Assembly (NCBI GenBank): GCA_004123355.1
Contig: SCHM01000001.1
Location: 8,628,193 to 8,692,192 of the forward strand
DNA from: Amphirosellinia nigrospora
Lineage: Eukaryota > Ascomycota > Sordariomycetes > Xylariales > Xylariaceae
Direction of reading: 5' to 3'
DNA: 64,000 nucleotides
This document shows, piece by piece, positions 11,810 to 23,203 of this stretch. The position numbers and the translations under genes are program-made. Below the pieces are notes generated by a model. It worked only from the letters and a program-made list of their open reading frames with translations. It was not told the origin of the DNA and did not search any database. Each line of letters opens with the position of its first letter. Position 1 is the stretch's first letter.

Positions 11810-12194
11810 CGGTAGGGGCGGCGGTGGGTAGAGGGATAGGAGGGAGGGGATTGGCGGCAGTCGGAGACGGCTTCTCGGGTTTATGGGACGACGCGACCTG
11901 GATGGGCAGCGTCGCGGAAAGCTGACGTTTCACTAGGACGGGCTTGGAGGGGCCAAGGACTTGGGTAATCGGTCTTGCAAAGATCTCAACTGCAATGCGT
12001 GTCCTCTTGGGCTTCAGAGGGTCGCCCAGGTTGTCGATAGGATCGAGTGGGCGCTTCATACGAGCAGCAAGGTGTTGCTGTTGTTGCTGTTGCTGGTGCT
12101 GATGCTGATGCTGCGTCGGGTGAGCAGGCTTCTGGTTCTGATGCCGATGCGGACGCTGGAATCCTTCAGATCGTCGCGATACCGTGATAGCCAT
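10287..12194 (-). CDS. SAS4-domain chromatin protein (silencing complex subunit 4-like)
   Basis: Two exons join cleanly: exon 1 12194-11459, intron 11318-11458 (GTATGT..TAG, ACTAAT branch site), exon 2 11317-10287. The junction reads NDPKEQ-HVLNADTPIIVLD. The conserved SAS4 block lies in exon 2 (VRMYSDRLFTDLH, then RLLGELQGHDWLRTMGVNG and RRKSFEPARDHFIKGCQ). In yeast, Sas4 is part of the SAS-I histone H4-K16 acetyltransferase complex with Sas2 and Sas5; a similar nuclear role is inferred. Exon 1 is low complexity: His/Gln-rich near the start, then poly-Ala and poly-Thr before TRNQEKVINGIRHELDRL. The carboxy half has a coiled-coil, a long Asp/Glu tract and a basic terminus. No frame problem is seen despite the triplet repeats. 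Confidence 0.85.
11775..11812. repeat. (CAG/GCA)n microsatellite coding poly-Ala
   Basis: About ten consecutive AGC/GCA triplets on the plus strand encode a poly-alanine run of the SAS4-like protein on the minus strand. Confidence 0.8.
12070..12117. repeat. Degenerate TTG/CTG triplet repeat coding Gln/His run
   Basis: GTTGCTGTTGTTGCTG-like triplets followed by GATGCTGATGCTG encode the His-Gln run near the amino terminus of the SAS4-like protein. Confidence 0.75.
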
Positions 12195-14332
12195 TGGATG
12201 TGGCCGGCAGGGTGGTCATTGTCATGAGAAATGACAATAGTGTACTTGCTTGGATTTTTCGCTTTTCTCCTGGTCGCATGAATGATTGATTTCCCGATCT
12301 TTTCACCTCCTGTCGACGCCAATTGACCTGTAAATTGGGGATTGCCTGCCTCCTAAGGAGCGCTGTAATCCCCACCCAGGAGGTACGACCCCCCTTCCCT
12401 ATTAACTGCCCAAGGTAGCTAACCTTCCTTAGTACAGCATGCCTACCTCCTTAAGTATCTACCTACCTAAGGTATGGCACTTGGCAGGAACGCGCTGGTG
12501 AACTTTGGCACGGCGGTGAGCAACCAATGAGAGCGCGATCTGCACTTGATATGCTGTTACCTCCCAATCTAAATTCTTAATTACAAGCAATGGTAGCAAG
12601 CCTCACCGAATTTACCCATCAAATACCTAACAGAAAAGGGATCTAAACAAAGTTACATAATCCCAACACCAGTTCTCCTACATTTATCACAGAGCCACTA
12701 CGTCATGTAGGCGATACGGTGCACCAATCATATATAGTATATCCATCTTATCATTTCTTAGCACCGGTCCCGAACTGTAGGATCAAGCCCCTTTAACCAA
12801 CTGATATATATACCTTCCCTCCGGGAAATTAGTAGGCAATATTACATTGCTTCAAATACATATGTGAGCCTTAGGTTTGGCAGTTCGTCTAGATCACTCC
12901 CAATATAGTTTTATAAGACATGTCTGTCTGCCTTGAAAGTGTCTGACAGCCCTAGCTCTAATGAATTCAACTTAAACCCCAAACTAGTCACACCGTGACC
13001 TTCTAATTCGTTTTCAACATCCCCTTTTTAGCTTTTTATTAACGATTGCTGGTACTGCTCACGCTTGCTGCTCTGTACTGGCCCATGAGGCTAACACAAT
13101 TGAAGCCTCAAGTACTAGAGGTGACATATTTTGCCCGTAGTTAGTCCAACACATAATGTGAAAGCATTTGTATAGTTCCGCGTACACAGGGAGTGAACTT
13201 CAATAAGTCCAAGCATCCGAAATTAGTTCCCAATCGCGCGCAATATTTAGAATGATAAACGTGAGAACAGCTTCGAATCTACAACTATAAAACGTCATGC
13301 AGCAAGAATGACTTGCGTCTGAGAGCAACCCGCCCGATGAAACTCATATATTAGTATTTCTTAGGGCTTAAGTTGTCTACTTACCATTACTTCTTTAAAT
13401 CAATGCCCGACCGTACGTAAATCCTCATAAGATTTTTTTTACTAGCCATCAAACGCAGTATACACCAAGTATGCAATCCCTATTACGATCACATCCAATA
13501 GCTTATGTTTAATACGTTTGCGACCCACCATGCACATTATCCAAGGCTACGAACAGTCCAGCCTTTAGGAAGAAGATCTTCACCTACATTCAACATTGCC
13601 AGTGACCCTGTCGACGGAAGAATCTGCTTGTCTTAATCTCTTCTTCTAGTTATATATGGGGTCGGTCTAGCGCATGCACGCTGGAACTCATCATCAAGCC
13701 AAAAGAACACAACTTTGTTTGATATCATATTAGCAACAAGCAATATACCTTCCTTTACAATCGTCTAAAATAACGATACATCAGACAAGTTGGTTATTCC
13801 CCTTTCTCCTCCAATATTCCTCGATATCTTTTTATTCCGGTGTATCAAATCATCAACAGCCTCAGACGCATCATAGATACGCTGCAGTAAGCGCATATTG
13901 TGCAAATTCGTATAGTTGGCGTCGAGTTATTCTAGAAATCGCCCGGCATTCTCCAACAGGAGGAGCATGTGCCCGCCTACCTTAGCAAAAATGCCGACAG
14001 CCGGCCGCGTCGGCCAAATTACGTCATTTTGAGTATGAATAGCCCGCGTTCTTTTATGGTCTTGCGTTTTTACACAGCCACTTGCCTATAGGTCGGGAAA
14101 TACGTAGCCTGGAGTTTATTGTAGATAGGTAGTAGGGGGGTTTTTGCTGCCGACCCTACCCGGATCGATTCCTGATTTCAATGGCACTGGGCAGACACTG
14201 GGGATGACGGCTACCCTGTGTAAGTCCCTGCCAAGACATCCCCAACCCACCTCAACTTCAACTTCAACCTTAACCTCAATATCTTCACAGCAGGCTTAAT
14301 GGTATTTATTCACATTATTGTATACCTAAGGT
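12195..14332. other. Intergenic, 2.1 kb, AT-rich divergent promoter region
   Basis: The surrounding genes diverge (SAS4 minus, IQ protein plus), so both promoters lie here. A cluster of ACCTACCTAAGGTA-like motifs sits at 12405-12475. From about 12540 to 14000 the sequence is AT-rich and lacks coding character. I see no RNA gene. Confidence 0.5.
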
Positions 14333-16455
14333 ATGCAGTTTTTCTTTCAGAAGATGGATGATTTGCAGCATCCCACCTCGAAAGGATATGCAAATATGAC
14401 ACCGGGTGTCAGTCTAATACATCCCAGAACCCCATCCGCAACAGATCAAACCCCACCACTACAACAGTTCATGGAGCCTAGGCAATTGGGCCAAAAACCT
14501 CAACCCTTCATAGGTAGAAACGACACCACGCAAAGCAGCAGCCCATCAGCTGAACGGACAACGTTGTCACCTCACCAGAAATATCTAGACTCACTACAGC
14601 CGCCGTCAGACCAGGATTTTGCCCGGTTGTGTAGCCTACAAGAAGGCCGCGAAAAGGAGCATAAGCGCCGCGACAACGACTTGCGGCACCAGGACAAAAT
14701 TACTGCGCGCAAAAGCATGGAAGCCCGCCGCGACTTCATGAAGACCAAAGCCTTGGCAGCAGAGAAGAAGAGAAGCTGGACGAAGCGGCTCGGAATCGCC
14801 GATTATCAAATTCGCAACCACAGGTTAATAGTACTAGTGACAGCCACAATGGCGGGGTTGAAGTTGAGAGTAAAAACTCTGAAATCTTAAACGCCAAAGC
14901 TGCCACAGTCATCCAGCGCACTTATCGTGGCTATCGTGTGCGCCGAGAGATGAAAGGCTTAGGTCTAGACGCGAGCACAAGGTGGACGCACGCAATCCGA
15001 GATGCGCAATGGAAGGAACTGACAAAACCTCGAGCGAGGATGATCAGGCTCCTAGCGCAGAGGCCGAGGGCACGAATGGTGATGGCGCGAGCAAATCAAA
15101 CGCGCGCCGAAATTGGATGAAGTGGCTACAATTGCGCGGCGAGCGGTGGCGATGAAGATTCAGACCATTCCGTCAGCGATTCATCGTCGTCGCCAGACAG
15201 CGATGAATGCGCGGATGGCATAATGCAGAGCGCGAAGCTGCGCGGCGCAAAAAGGAAAAAGCACAGGCGAAACGGCGAAAACACGCGCGCACGATGGGGT
15301 TACAGTATTTTCTCGAGATGGTGGATCTCAAACACCGGTATGGTTCGAACCTAAGGACGTACCACGAAGAGTGGAAACGATCAGATACAAAAGAAAACTT
15401 CTTCTACTGGTTAGATCACGGCGAGGGCAAGAACGTAGAACTAGCGGGTTGTCCTCGGGACAGGCTGGACCGCGAGTGTGTGCGGTATCTGAATCGCGAG
15501 GAGAGACAACATTACCTAGTCAAAGTCGACTCTGAGGGCCGGCTCGTATGGGCGAAGAACGGGATACGCATAGATACTACGGAAGAGTGGAAAGACAGTA
15601 TACATGGAATCGTAGCCCCCAACACCGGCTTTCTCTCCCGAGATCGAGGGACACCTGCAGGAGAAAGCACACCATGATTCAGATCGCCATCATCCCTCCC
15701 AAGGCCGTCCCGACTCGCATCCCAGCTCTTCTGTCTCACCCGCACGTTCCTCACAAGAATCTGAGCTCGAAGCTGCCAGGGCCGCAAAATATGCCAACAC
15801 GGATCTCGACGATGCAAAAGGTGTCAAGAAGATTAAACATGTGTCCGCTGCGACCATCTTCAACAAGCTGCTACGGAAATCTGTACGTAAGAACACATGG
15901 ATTTTCGTTGCAGACACCTCGTTTCGACTCTACGTTGGAATCAAAGCGAGCGGCGCGTTCCAACATAGCTCATTCCTGCAAGGGTCACGAATCTCGGCCG
16001 CTGGACTGATCAAGGTCAAAAACGGCAGATTATCCAGCCTCTCACCTCTCTCAGGACACTACCGCCCACCTGCCTCCAACTTCCGCGCTTTTGTGCATAG
16101 CCTAGAGGACGAGGGCGCTGACATGTCGCACGTCAGCATCAGTCGCAGCTATGCCGTGTTGGTAGGGCTCGAGATGTATGTCAAAACACGGCGCAAAGGA
16201 AAAGAGGCGCTAAGGAGGTTGAGTCTGAAAAAGACAAAGGTTTTCAGCCCCGAGGAGGCCAAGAGGTTGGAGGAAGAGGCATGGGACAAGAGCCAGAGCG
16301 CGGCCAAGGAGAGACGCGTGCTTGAGAAGGAACGCCAGCTAGAAGAGAAGAAACGCGAGGAGAATAAGGCGAGCGTGAAGATTTTGCAGAAGTTGGGTAT
16401 ACATCCGAGGACAGCAACCGCGCGAAAGGATGAAGATCCCGGGGTGTCTGGATAG
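14333..16455 (+). CDS. IQ calmodulin-binding motif protein, frame-interrupted
   Basis: The product carries one IQ motif (AATVIQRTYRGYRVRRE, near 14900-14945), then a family-typical block (GLGLDASTRW), a basic coiled-coil segment, a conserved central domain (MGLQYFLEMVDLKHRYGSNL) and a long carboxy domain (YVGIKASGAFQHSSFL, SHVSISRSYAVLVGLE). It resembles fungal IQ-domain proteins of about 700 residues whose role is poorly defined; calmodulin binding is inferred from the motif. The reading moves frame near 14765, 15024, 15121, 15143 and 15200, each as a one-base loss, and near 15617 in the GCCCCCA run as a one-base gain. Between the shifts there are no stops and conservation looks intact, and no GT..AG introns fit the jumps. 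Start could also be the Met at 14354. Confidence 0.75.
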
Positions 16456-17047
16456 ATTGACGAAAGACTGGCTACATGATAGCAGGGCGTTTGCAGGCGA
16501 TATGGTCTTGGATAGGCTCAAAGGGCATGGCATTAAGTATGTCTACTACTCGGTATGCCATCTCCTAGGTAATCGGCGTTATTTTGATATCCTGGGAATA
16601 GGCGGTTGGTTGGTTTGATTGTTGCATATCACCGTAATTACGCTTTAGTCAATCATAATTAGTTGCTTATCTTCTCGTGGTCGAATTGTGTATGGATCGG
16701 GTTCTGTTGGTTGATGCTCTGGAAATCCCGAACCTTGGGTCTCTGAAGTAACCCACCTCTTCTCTCAACATGGTATCGCCCTCGTTATCAAAACCCACCA
16801 CAGCCATGCTACATAGCCTCCTACAATCTTAAACCATGTGTACTTACTTATGTCGCTTCACTACCCCATAGGTAGTCTATGAGGGTCAATTTCAATGCCC
16901 GGAAAGTGATCAACACAAGCCGAATGAGATAACTGAGCACGAATTTAGCAATATGTACTAGCCACTAACACATGACGACCTATATACAATTTTATATGAC
17001 AAAGCATAGAGTTCAATATGCTCACACTGCCTCCAGGATCCTAATAT
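16456..17047. other. Intergenic, convergent 3' flanks
   Basis: It lies between the convergent IQ-protein and mannanase genes. Apart from an ATAGGTAGTCTATG stretch near 16869 I see nothing notable. Confidence 0.5.
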
Positions 17048-18727
17048 CTACTGAGGGATGGCAGCCACATGTTGCGTCACCAAGCAGGTCCAGTCATCGG
17101 TACCCGTGTAGATGGTGTTCCGTCATTGGCCGATAGGCCGGTACTGAGGGTCACGCCAATATCCCAGAACAGATCAGCAGATACACCAGAAGAGGAGAGC
17201 GCCGTCTTCTGCCATTGGGACTCGACCGCGCAATGGTTCGATGACACACCATCTGACGGGATCTCGTTAGCTCGACTGACCAAATACTTCCTAGGGGGGG
17301 ACTAAACAAAGACCAAGATACTCACATTCCTCAAACAGACAGGGCTTGCCGGCGGCCTTGCACGCGGTGGCGTGGGAGCTGACCCACAGGTTTCCCCAGT
17401 CGTCGGACGTGCCCCAGGACTCGGGTAGAGGTGGAAGGTGCCGAAGTCGAGCGTGGGATCTGCAGGTTGAGCTCGAAGTCGTTGCCCTCGGAGTAGCCGA
17501 ACGGGTAGCTGTTGTCGCTGCCCGTCTTGAGCCCGAATCCCTCGTCGCCGAGCGTCACCATGTGCTTCGAGTCGAGCGACTTGATGTACGCCGACGTGTC
17601 GCTCGCCCACTTGTTGATGACCGAGGTCGGGCACCCGTTGCAGCGCGGCTCGTTGGCCAGCTCCCACGCGAACACGGCCGACGACGACGAGTAGCGCGAT
17701 ACCACGGCCTTGAGTATGTCCGGTATTGGTTCTGCGCTGCGTCGTTTGTGTACCAGCTTGTTGTGGAGCCGCCGAAGGCAGTTACGTACTGTCGTAGAGC
17801 GGTGTTAGTTGTCAGTTCTATCACGCCGTCCTGTTTCTCGCTCGCCGCTTTCCTATCTCATCCTTCGTGACATCGTGGCCTTAAAGGTACTTATATTGCC
17901 AGAACAGAGGAGGGCGCTACTCACAGCAGGGATACCACCATAGTCACCCCAGTTGTTGACGAAGTTGATAATCAACTTAATGCCCCTCTGCTCAGCAGCT
18001 GCCACGACGTAATCCAGACGTTGAAGCCCGTCAGCGCCGGTGTTGATCGTGGATCCGCTGCCGATAGCTTTTGGAACCACACGGTACCCTGACTAGGTTG
18101 GGATGTGACATCGTTGAAACCCCAGACTCGTAGGATCTTTAGGCCGTTATTCTTTAGCTGGTCGAGGGTAGTATCGACATCAGCGTTGTTGGTTAGGAAC
18201 CCAATCCAATACGAGTTTGTGCCCGCAAAGTAACCCGTCTTGCCGTCGATTTGGAACTTGAGGCCCAGAAATTAGTATCGTTGCATTGATCCACGTGCTA
18301 CAACAGGGAGAGCAAGGTGCCACTGATCTCCGGTACTACTCACCTGTATGCCGTTGGCAGATGAGAACGTCGTAGGGGCGGGAGCTCCCCCTGCTGTTGT
18401 CGTTGTCGTCTGCGCCGCCTTAGTCGTGGTGGTAGTGACCAACGTTGTTGTGGGAGCGCTGCCACCTGAGTTGTCTAGTTAGCAATGTTCCCCAGTCTTC
18501 CTACTGCATTCTATAGGTCTCATCTACTTCGCCAGCCGCCAATGGAACATGGGAACATGGAACGTTCATAAGCACTGAGAATAATAATCATTTTGGTACT
18601 GGCATGAGGCGCCGGCGACACACTTTGTCTCTCCTGACCATCCTTTGCCGCCGCATTGGCCATAGAGAGCAACATCGGCTGAGGCGGCACCGGTGAGGGC
18701 AACGAGCCCGGCAATGGCAGACTTCAT
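17048..18727 (-). CDS. Secreted CBM1-GH5 endo-beta-1,4-mannanase, frame-interrupted
   Basis: A signal peptide ([17 protein letters not shown]) leads into a fungal CBM1 ([16 protein letters not shown] .. [11 protein letters not shown]), a Thr-rich linker, and a GH5 catalytic domain typical of fungal mannan endo-1,4-beta-mannosidases. Visible landmarks are [15 protein letters not shown], the acid/base Glu in WELANEPRC, and the nucleophile Glu in CLFEEYG. Proposed introns: about 18466-18570, 18257-18343, 17789-17924 and 17253-17325. The enzyme would cut plant beta-mannans outside the cell, with the CBM1 anchoring it to cellulose. One-base losses are needed near 18060, 17709, 17455, 17422 and 17118; after the last, the frame reads [17 protein letters not shown] to a TAG at 17048-17050. 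The first intron has no clean GT donor after SQC, perhaps from another missing base. A TTATAAG box lies about 120 bp upstream of the ATG. Confidence 0.85.
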
Positions 18728-19705
18728 TTCGAACGGCTTTAAGAAGCTTAGTTACTCAACAGGTAATCAAGAGTTCAATGCTTCAATGCCAAGAAGCGCT
18801 GTGTCGAGATCTACGTTGAGGATCCCAGGCGTATGGAGTCGAATGCTCTTATAAAACCTTAAGACCCGAACGGGATATCAGCCTCATGATGGGCGATGTA
18901 ACATATTTCATGAAGCTAGGGGCTTAGACTTCGACCCTCTCGACTACTGGAGCTCATGCTCGCTTGACTGCGGACAAACGAGCTCCACGAATGTGTATGT
19001 GGTCAAACGGGCCTAAGATTCCTCCCCCGTTCTAAATCCCCACGTTTTCATCCTTCTCTACCTCTAATTAGAAGGTCTTGGCCGTTTCCCAACGGCGGAC
19101 TTAGCCATGGATAGCGCGTTGTCGGATCCGCCCAGTCCTGTTTCCCCAACAATGAAGCCGGGGTTGAGATTTGGGGAATCGCAGAACGAAGAGTTCATTC
19201 TGGGTGGAGAATAACTGAACACGTAAATATCTTACCTACCTATGGCATTCATGAAGGCAATAACAACGCCTTCTTTTAATTATGCACTACTTGTTTTTCC
19301 AGAGAATAGGTTTGACGAGAAATCAGGCGCAACTTGTTTAGGGTCTCCTGGCCCCACCCCCAGGTTGGGGAACATAAGTACCAGCCCGATCTAGCGGAGA
19401 TGAAGTCGGCGCGAAGTCTTCCGAGGCCCAATTGACGATAGGAGGTTCAAATATCCCGTCTTAACGTGTCCGTCTTGCGCTAAGATAGTTGTGGGCACGT
19501 CAAATACATGTGATTGTTAAAAGTTAACCGTTATATATGTGTCGCGAACCTGGGGACCTACCTACCCTCTTCCGAGCCAGGCCAGGTCGATATAACTCTC
19601 ATTCAGAATTTTGGTGAAGCGGACATACGATATTGAACATTGCCGCTGCAACTGGAATATTGATCAAGACATATATTTCTACCGTGTCTATGCATGACGA
19701 GTAAA
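18728..19705. other. Intergenic, mannanase promoter region
   Basis: It contains the upstream region of the minus-strand mannanase, including a TATA-like element near 18848-18856 and a C-rich stretch (CCCCACCCCCAG) near 19353. No gene is recognised. Confidence 0.45.
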
Positions 19706-21777
19706 CTATGACTCGTGGTCTTTAGTATTATGATCGCCCGCCGATGCCTCCTCGTTCTTCAGTATTTCCCGCTGTACGCGGCTTCTCGAGAATTTCGGTG
19801 TCCTGTGAAGGAGTACCAACATCATATATAAGCGCATGACCTTCGGCCCTGGGTAATGGTGCGTGGCATGCACTAGCCACCAAGCCACCGAAATTGCTAT
19901 CGTGCCGACAAGAATCACGCTGTTGTAGTTCATCGACTCAACAGTAGTGGGAAGCGAGTATGCTGTGGACCATTAGTTACCTTGAGATGACTGCTTCGCT
20001 TCTTGGGGGCTGTGACTCTTACGAAAGAAGAAGAATATGTCGAACAGCACGATAAGTAGTACCGCTATCAAGTTGATAGCATCGCCCAGCTTCCCAAGGT
20101 GGAAAGGGCCGGCGGGAAAGTATTTTCGGCGGGTAAGCACGTTTGCAGTGAAAGGTATCGCGTAAGAAACTGTGGTGAGGACGATAAATGATCCTGTTAA
20201 AGCCAAGAAAGCGCTCGAGCTTCCGAGTGGTATAGCACCCAGGCCAGTGGCGAAAATACAGACGAAGATCGTAGATTCGATGGGACAGCTTAACGATTCA
20301 TTAACCCGACCAAAAAATGGCGAGAAGGGCACGGCATTGTCTCGAGCCAGTGCCCAGTAGGTCCGCGAATTCGTAAGCACGGTCCCGACGCAGCAGCACA
20401 AGCTGGTGAGAAGCAAGATAAAAAGGAGGCCAAACGTCGCTGCAGCGCTCTGCGTTGCCTGCTGATAAATGTTGGCGAGAGGATACTGCGATATTGAGTT
20501 AGTCATCACCATTCGAGCAATAATTGTAAGGGATTCAGAAGCTATCAGAAACGAGTGAACCCTAAAACGGTCTTTATGCCGTTAAAGACTAATCAAAAAG
20601 GAGGGAAATGACTCAACAACTCCTTACTGTGTTGATACCGCCTTGCAGCTGTGATATATCTGTAACAGCATAGCTGAGAGCAATAGCAAAGACGAATGCA
20701 TATAAGAATCCAAGACCAATCTGCATCCCGATAGCTTTCGGCAAATCTCTCTTGGGGTTGGGTAGTTCCTCGGCGATGTGCGTAATGGCATCGGGCGTGC
20801 CAATGGTGAAGGCGCCATTCAATACCCCGAGTAAAAAGGCCACGCCACCTTGCCAGCCAGTCAAGTTATTTTCGTTAAAGGAAGCCCAAACGAAGTGATT
20901 GGAGGCATGCGTCTTTGGCATGGCCGCAATGACTATAATAGTGATCACACCGCCGATTATGACGAAGAACATGCCGAGAGTTTGAGTATAGGGTACTAAC
21001 CGATTGGCAAAGATGATGAAGGCTGTCGATAGCCAGAGAACGCCAATATATGCGATATAAACATGCCATGCCTCCGGAACGTACGTTTCTTGATGATATG
21101 TGTTGTACAACTGGACGAGGATATTTGCGGTGATTTGCACCAAAGACGCCAAATCAAACATCCATCCATAAAAGTTGACCCAACCCGTGAAAAATCCTAA
21201 CATGCGGCCGAAACGAGGGCCTCCAGCAATAGTCGCCCAATGATAGACACCACCAGCAGTTGGGACTGACGATGCAAGCTAGAAATGTAATTAGTACCGC
21301 AACATGAAGTTTGAGTTGACTTGACGTGAATAGTTCATCAAAAACCAGCGAATGAGTGTCCGCAATGAACCCAACACACCTCAGCCAGACTCAGACCAAT
21401 AAAGGAATACCAAAAGAGCGCAACGAGTAATCCGTATATTAGACCGGGTGGCCCGCCATTAACTATCGTAGTTGCAGTGTAAGAGACGATGACCCAACCT
21501 AACGATCGATGGTGGCATGGTTGAGATCAAGTAGTCACTCACGGATGGAGACCGAAATCGTGGACCCTAAGGCAGCCCAAGCATTATCAACAGTGAGTGC
21601 AATGCCGACGATACCCCAAAAGCCATACTGGCGTTTCAATTGGTCTTTATAGCCGGCAGCATTGACTACAACACCGGCGTCGACGGCGGCGACGGTCTCG
21701 GTATCTACTCCCGCGAGTTCCGGCTGGTCTTGAGAGTCATAGTGTTTCTCGTCTTGGCTAGTCACAACCATTGTCAT
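19706..21777 (-). CDS. Amino-acid/choline-type permease (APC superfamily)
   Basis: Five exons splice in frame; introns lie at 21463-21542, 21279-21379, 20486-20627 and 19963-20022. The product is a polytopic plasma-membrane transporter of the amino acid-polyamine-choline superfamily, resembling fungal GABA or choline permeases. Landmarks are the hydrophilic amino terminus ending QYGFWGIVGIALT, NGGPPGLIYGLLVALFW, VPTAGGVYHWATIAGG, GTPDAITHIAEELPNP, and the late VESMNYNSVILVGT helix. About 12 hydrophobic segments can be counted across the exons. Substrate cannot be read from sequence; a nitrogen-source role is typical of the family. Unlike several neighbours, the gene shows no frame break. Confidence 0.85.
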
Positions 21778-23203
21778 CGGTCGCGTATCCTATCGGTAAG
21801 AGATGACCGGAAATAAGCAAAGATATGGTATCTGCTGTAAGTTTAATTCATGCCTGGTAGTGTTGAGAATATGTAGGAGATATTTTGCGAAATACGGTGG
21901 TCCGGATATGACAATGCAATCACACGCTGACATAGAAATATGGAAACGACTGGGAGATAACTGTTATCATTAACTGAGCCACGGACATATAATACAACCC
22001 GATACGGCGGCTTGACGCAAGGACTGCTTGCCATAGGACGATTGTGCTGACCGTACCTAGGTATATGGTTGTCTGGAGTAGATTTTCCACACCCTTGCAG
22101 TCAGCCACTGACTCAAGCATACATAGTATCATAAAAGTTCGCCCCTACCAGCAATCTCAGTACACAATTCATCTCTTATCCGATGACCGTCTTTTACTAG
22201 TGTATGTTGATATCGTACCGACTGGGCAAGTGAGGAGACAGATGAGCATCGAATTGTCGTTTGGAGCTTCTGCAGTTCTTCATCCTCATTGGTGCCCGAG
22301 GTTGCTTATCATTCATGCGAGTGGGCTTCTAGGGTTGAGCGTTTGTGTTGAAAGTGTTGAGGATAGTGTTAGATCGCGTTCTGTACATAGTAGATTGTAA
22401 TGTGTCGTTATAGATCATCGCGAATTCGACGGGATGACTAGTGCTCATTCATCGTGAACTCAAATGTTAACATCATGCTACCTCATTGTGAAGAGCTAAT
22501 CTTGTGATAGGCCGTGAACTGTGGTTGCATTGCGAGGCTCTTGGCACTGCATGGCTGTAGAACCCCACGCTTTTCTCTGCAGAGATAAGTCGACCATGCG
22601 CGTGATCGTACCGTGATACGAACGTGTGTGGTTAAATAACTGTCCCGGTGACTATCCTGAAGCCTGGAAGCTGGCTCTCTATGAGACAGACCACCCACAA
22701 CAACCCAGTCGGTCAATGATTACGCTACGGATGTCTGTTGCTTATATGCTCTTGTTGACTGCGATAACAGATGTCGCACGTGAAGTTACATCGCAAGCAT
22801 TGTTTGCTATAACTACCAATAGGCCAGAGGGTTGCCAAGCCCATCTCGAGTCCTCTATAGATATGTTCACGTAGTATGTCAAGATCTCGTCCTCGCAAGG
22901 TATCGAATACCGTCGAATAGATCTTCACGAGAGACGAGAAGTCGGTGTAGCATCGTCAATGTTCACAAGTCCAGATCTGGTGTGTGGCTGCATTCTATGT
23001 TTAGCTGTGACTTTAGGACACTTGTTGTTCACCATTTTCACTATACCAATTCACCACCGAACCAATATGAACAAGTAGTCATGCTGCATTGGTACAAATA
23101 TATATAGAATACAAATAGTATATAATATCTTGATGGGATATGCTAGGCAGCTACTTAACACTTGCACATAGTCTTGTAGCGCCATTTGTCAGTATCAGTA
23201 TTC
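21778..23203. other. Intergenic, no recognised gene
   Basis: It holds the permease promoter and the 3' flank of the ABC transporter. Frames at 22044-22400 (118 codons, plus) and 22626-23107 do not resemble any family and lack intron support. Confidence 0.45.

Noticed and set aside
14333-16455. Programmed frameshifting in the IQ-protein gene
   Set aside because: Six shifts without a shared slippery sequence, and similar breaks in unrelated genes, make a programmed mechanism unlikely.
17302-18080. Several separate small genes on both strands in the mannanase region
   Set aside because: They are shadows or fragments of a single GH5 gene once introns and one-base shifts are considered.
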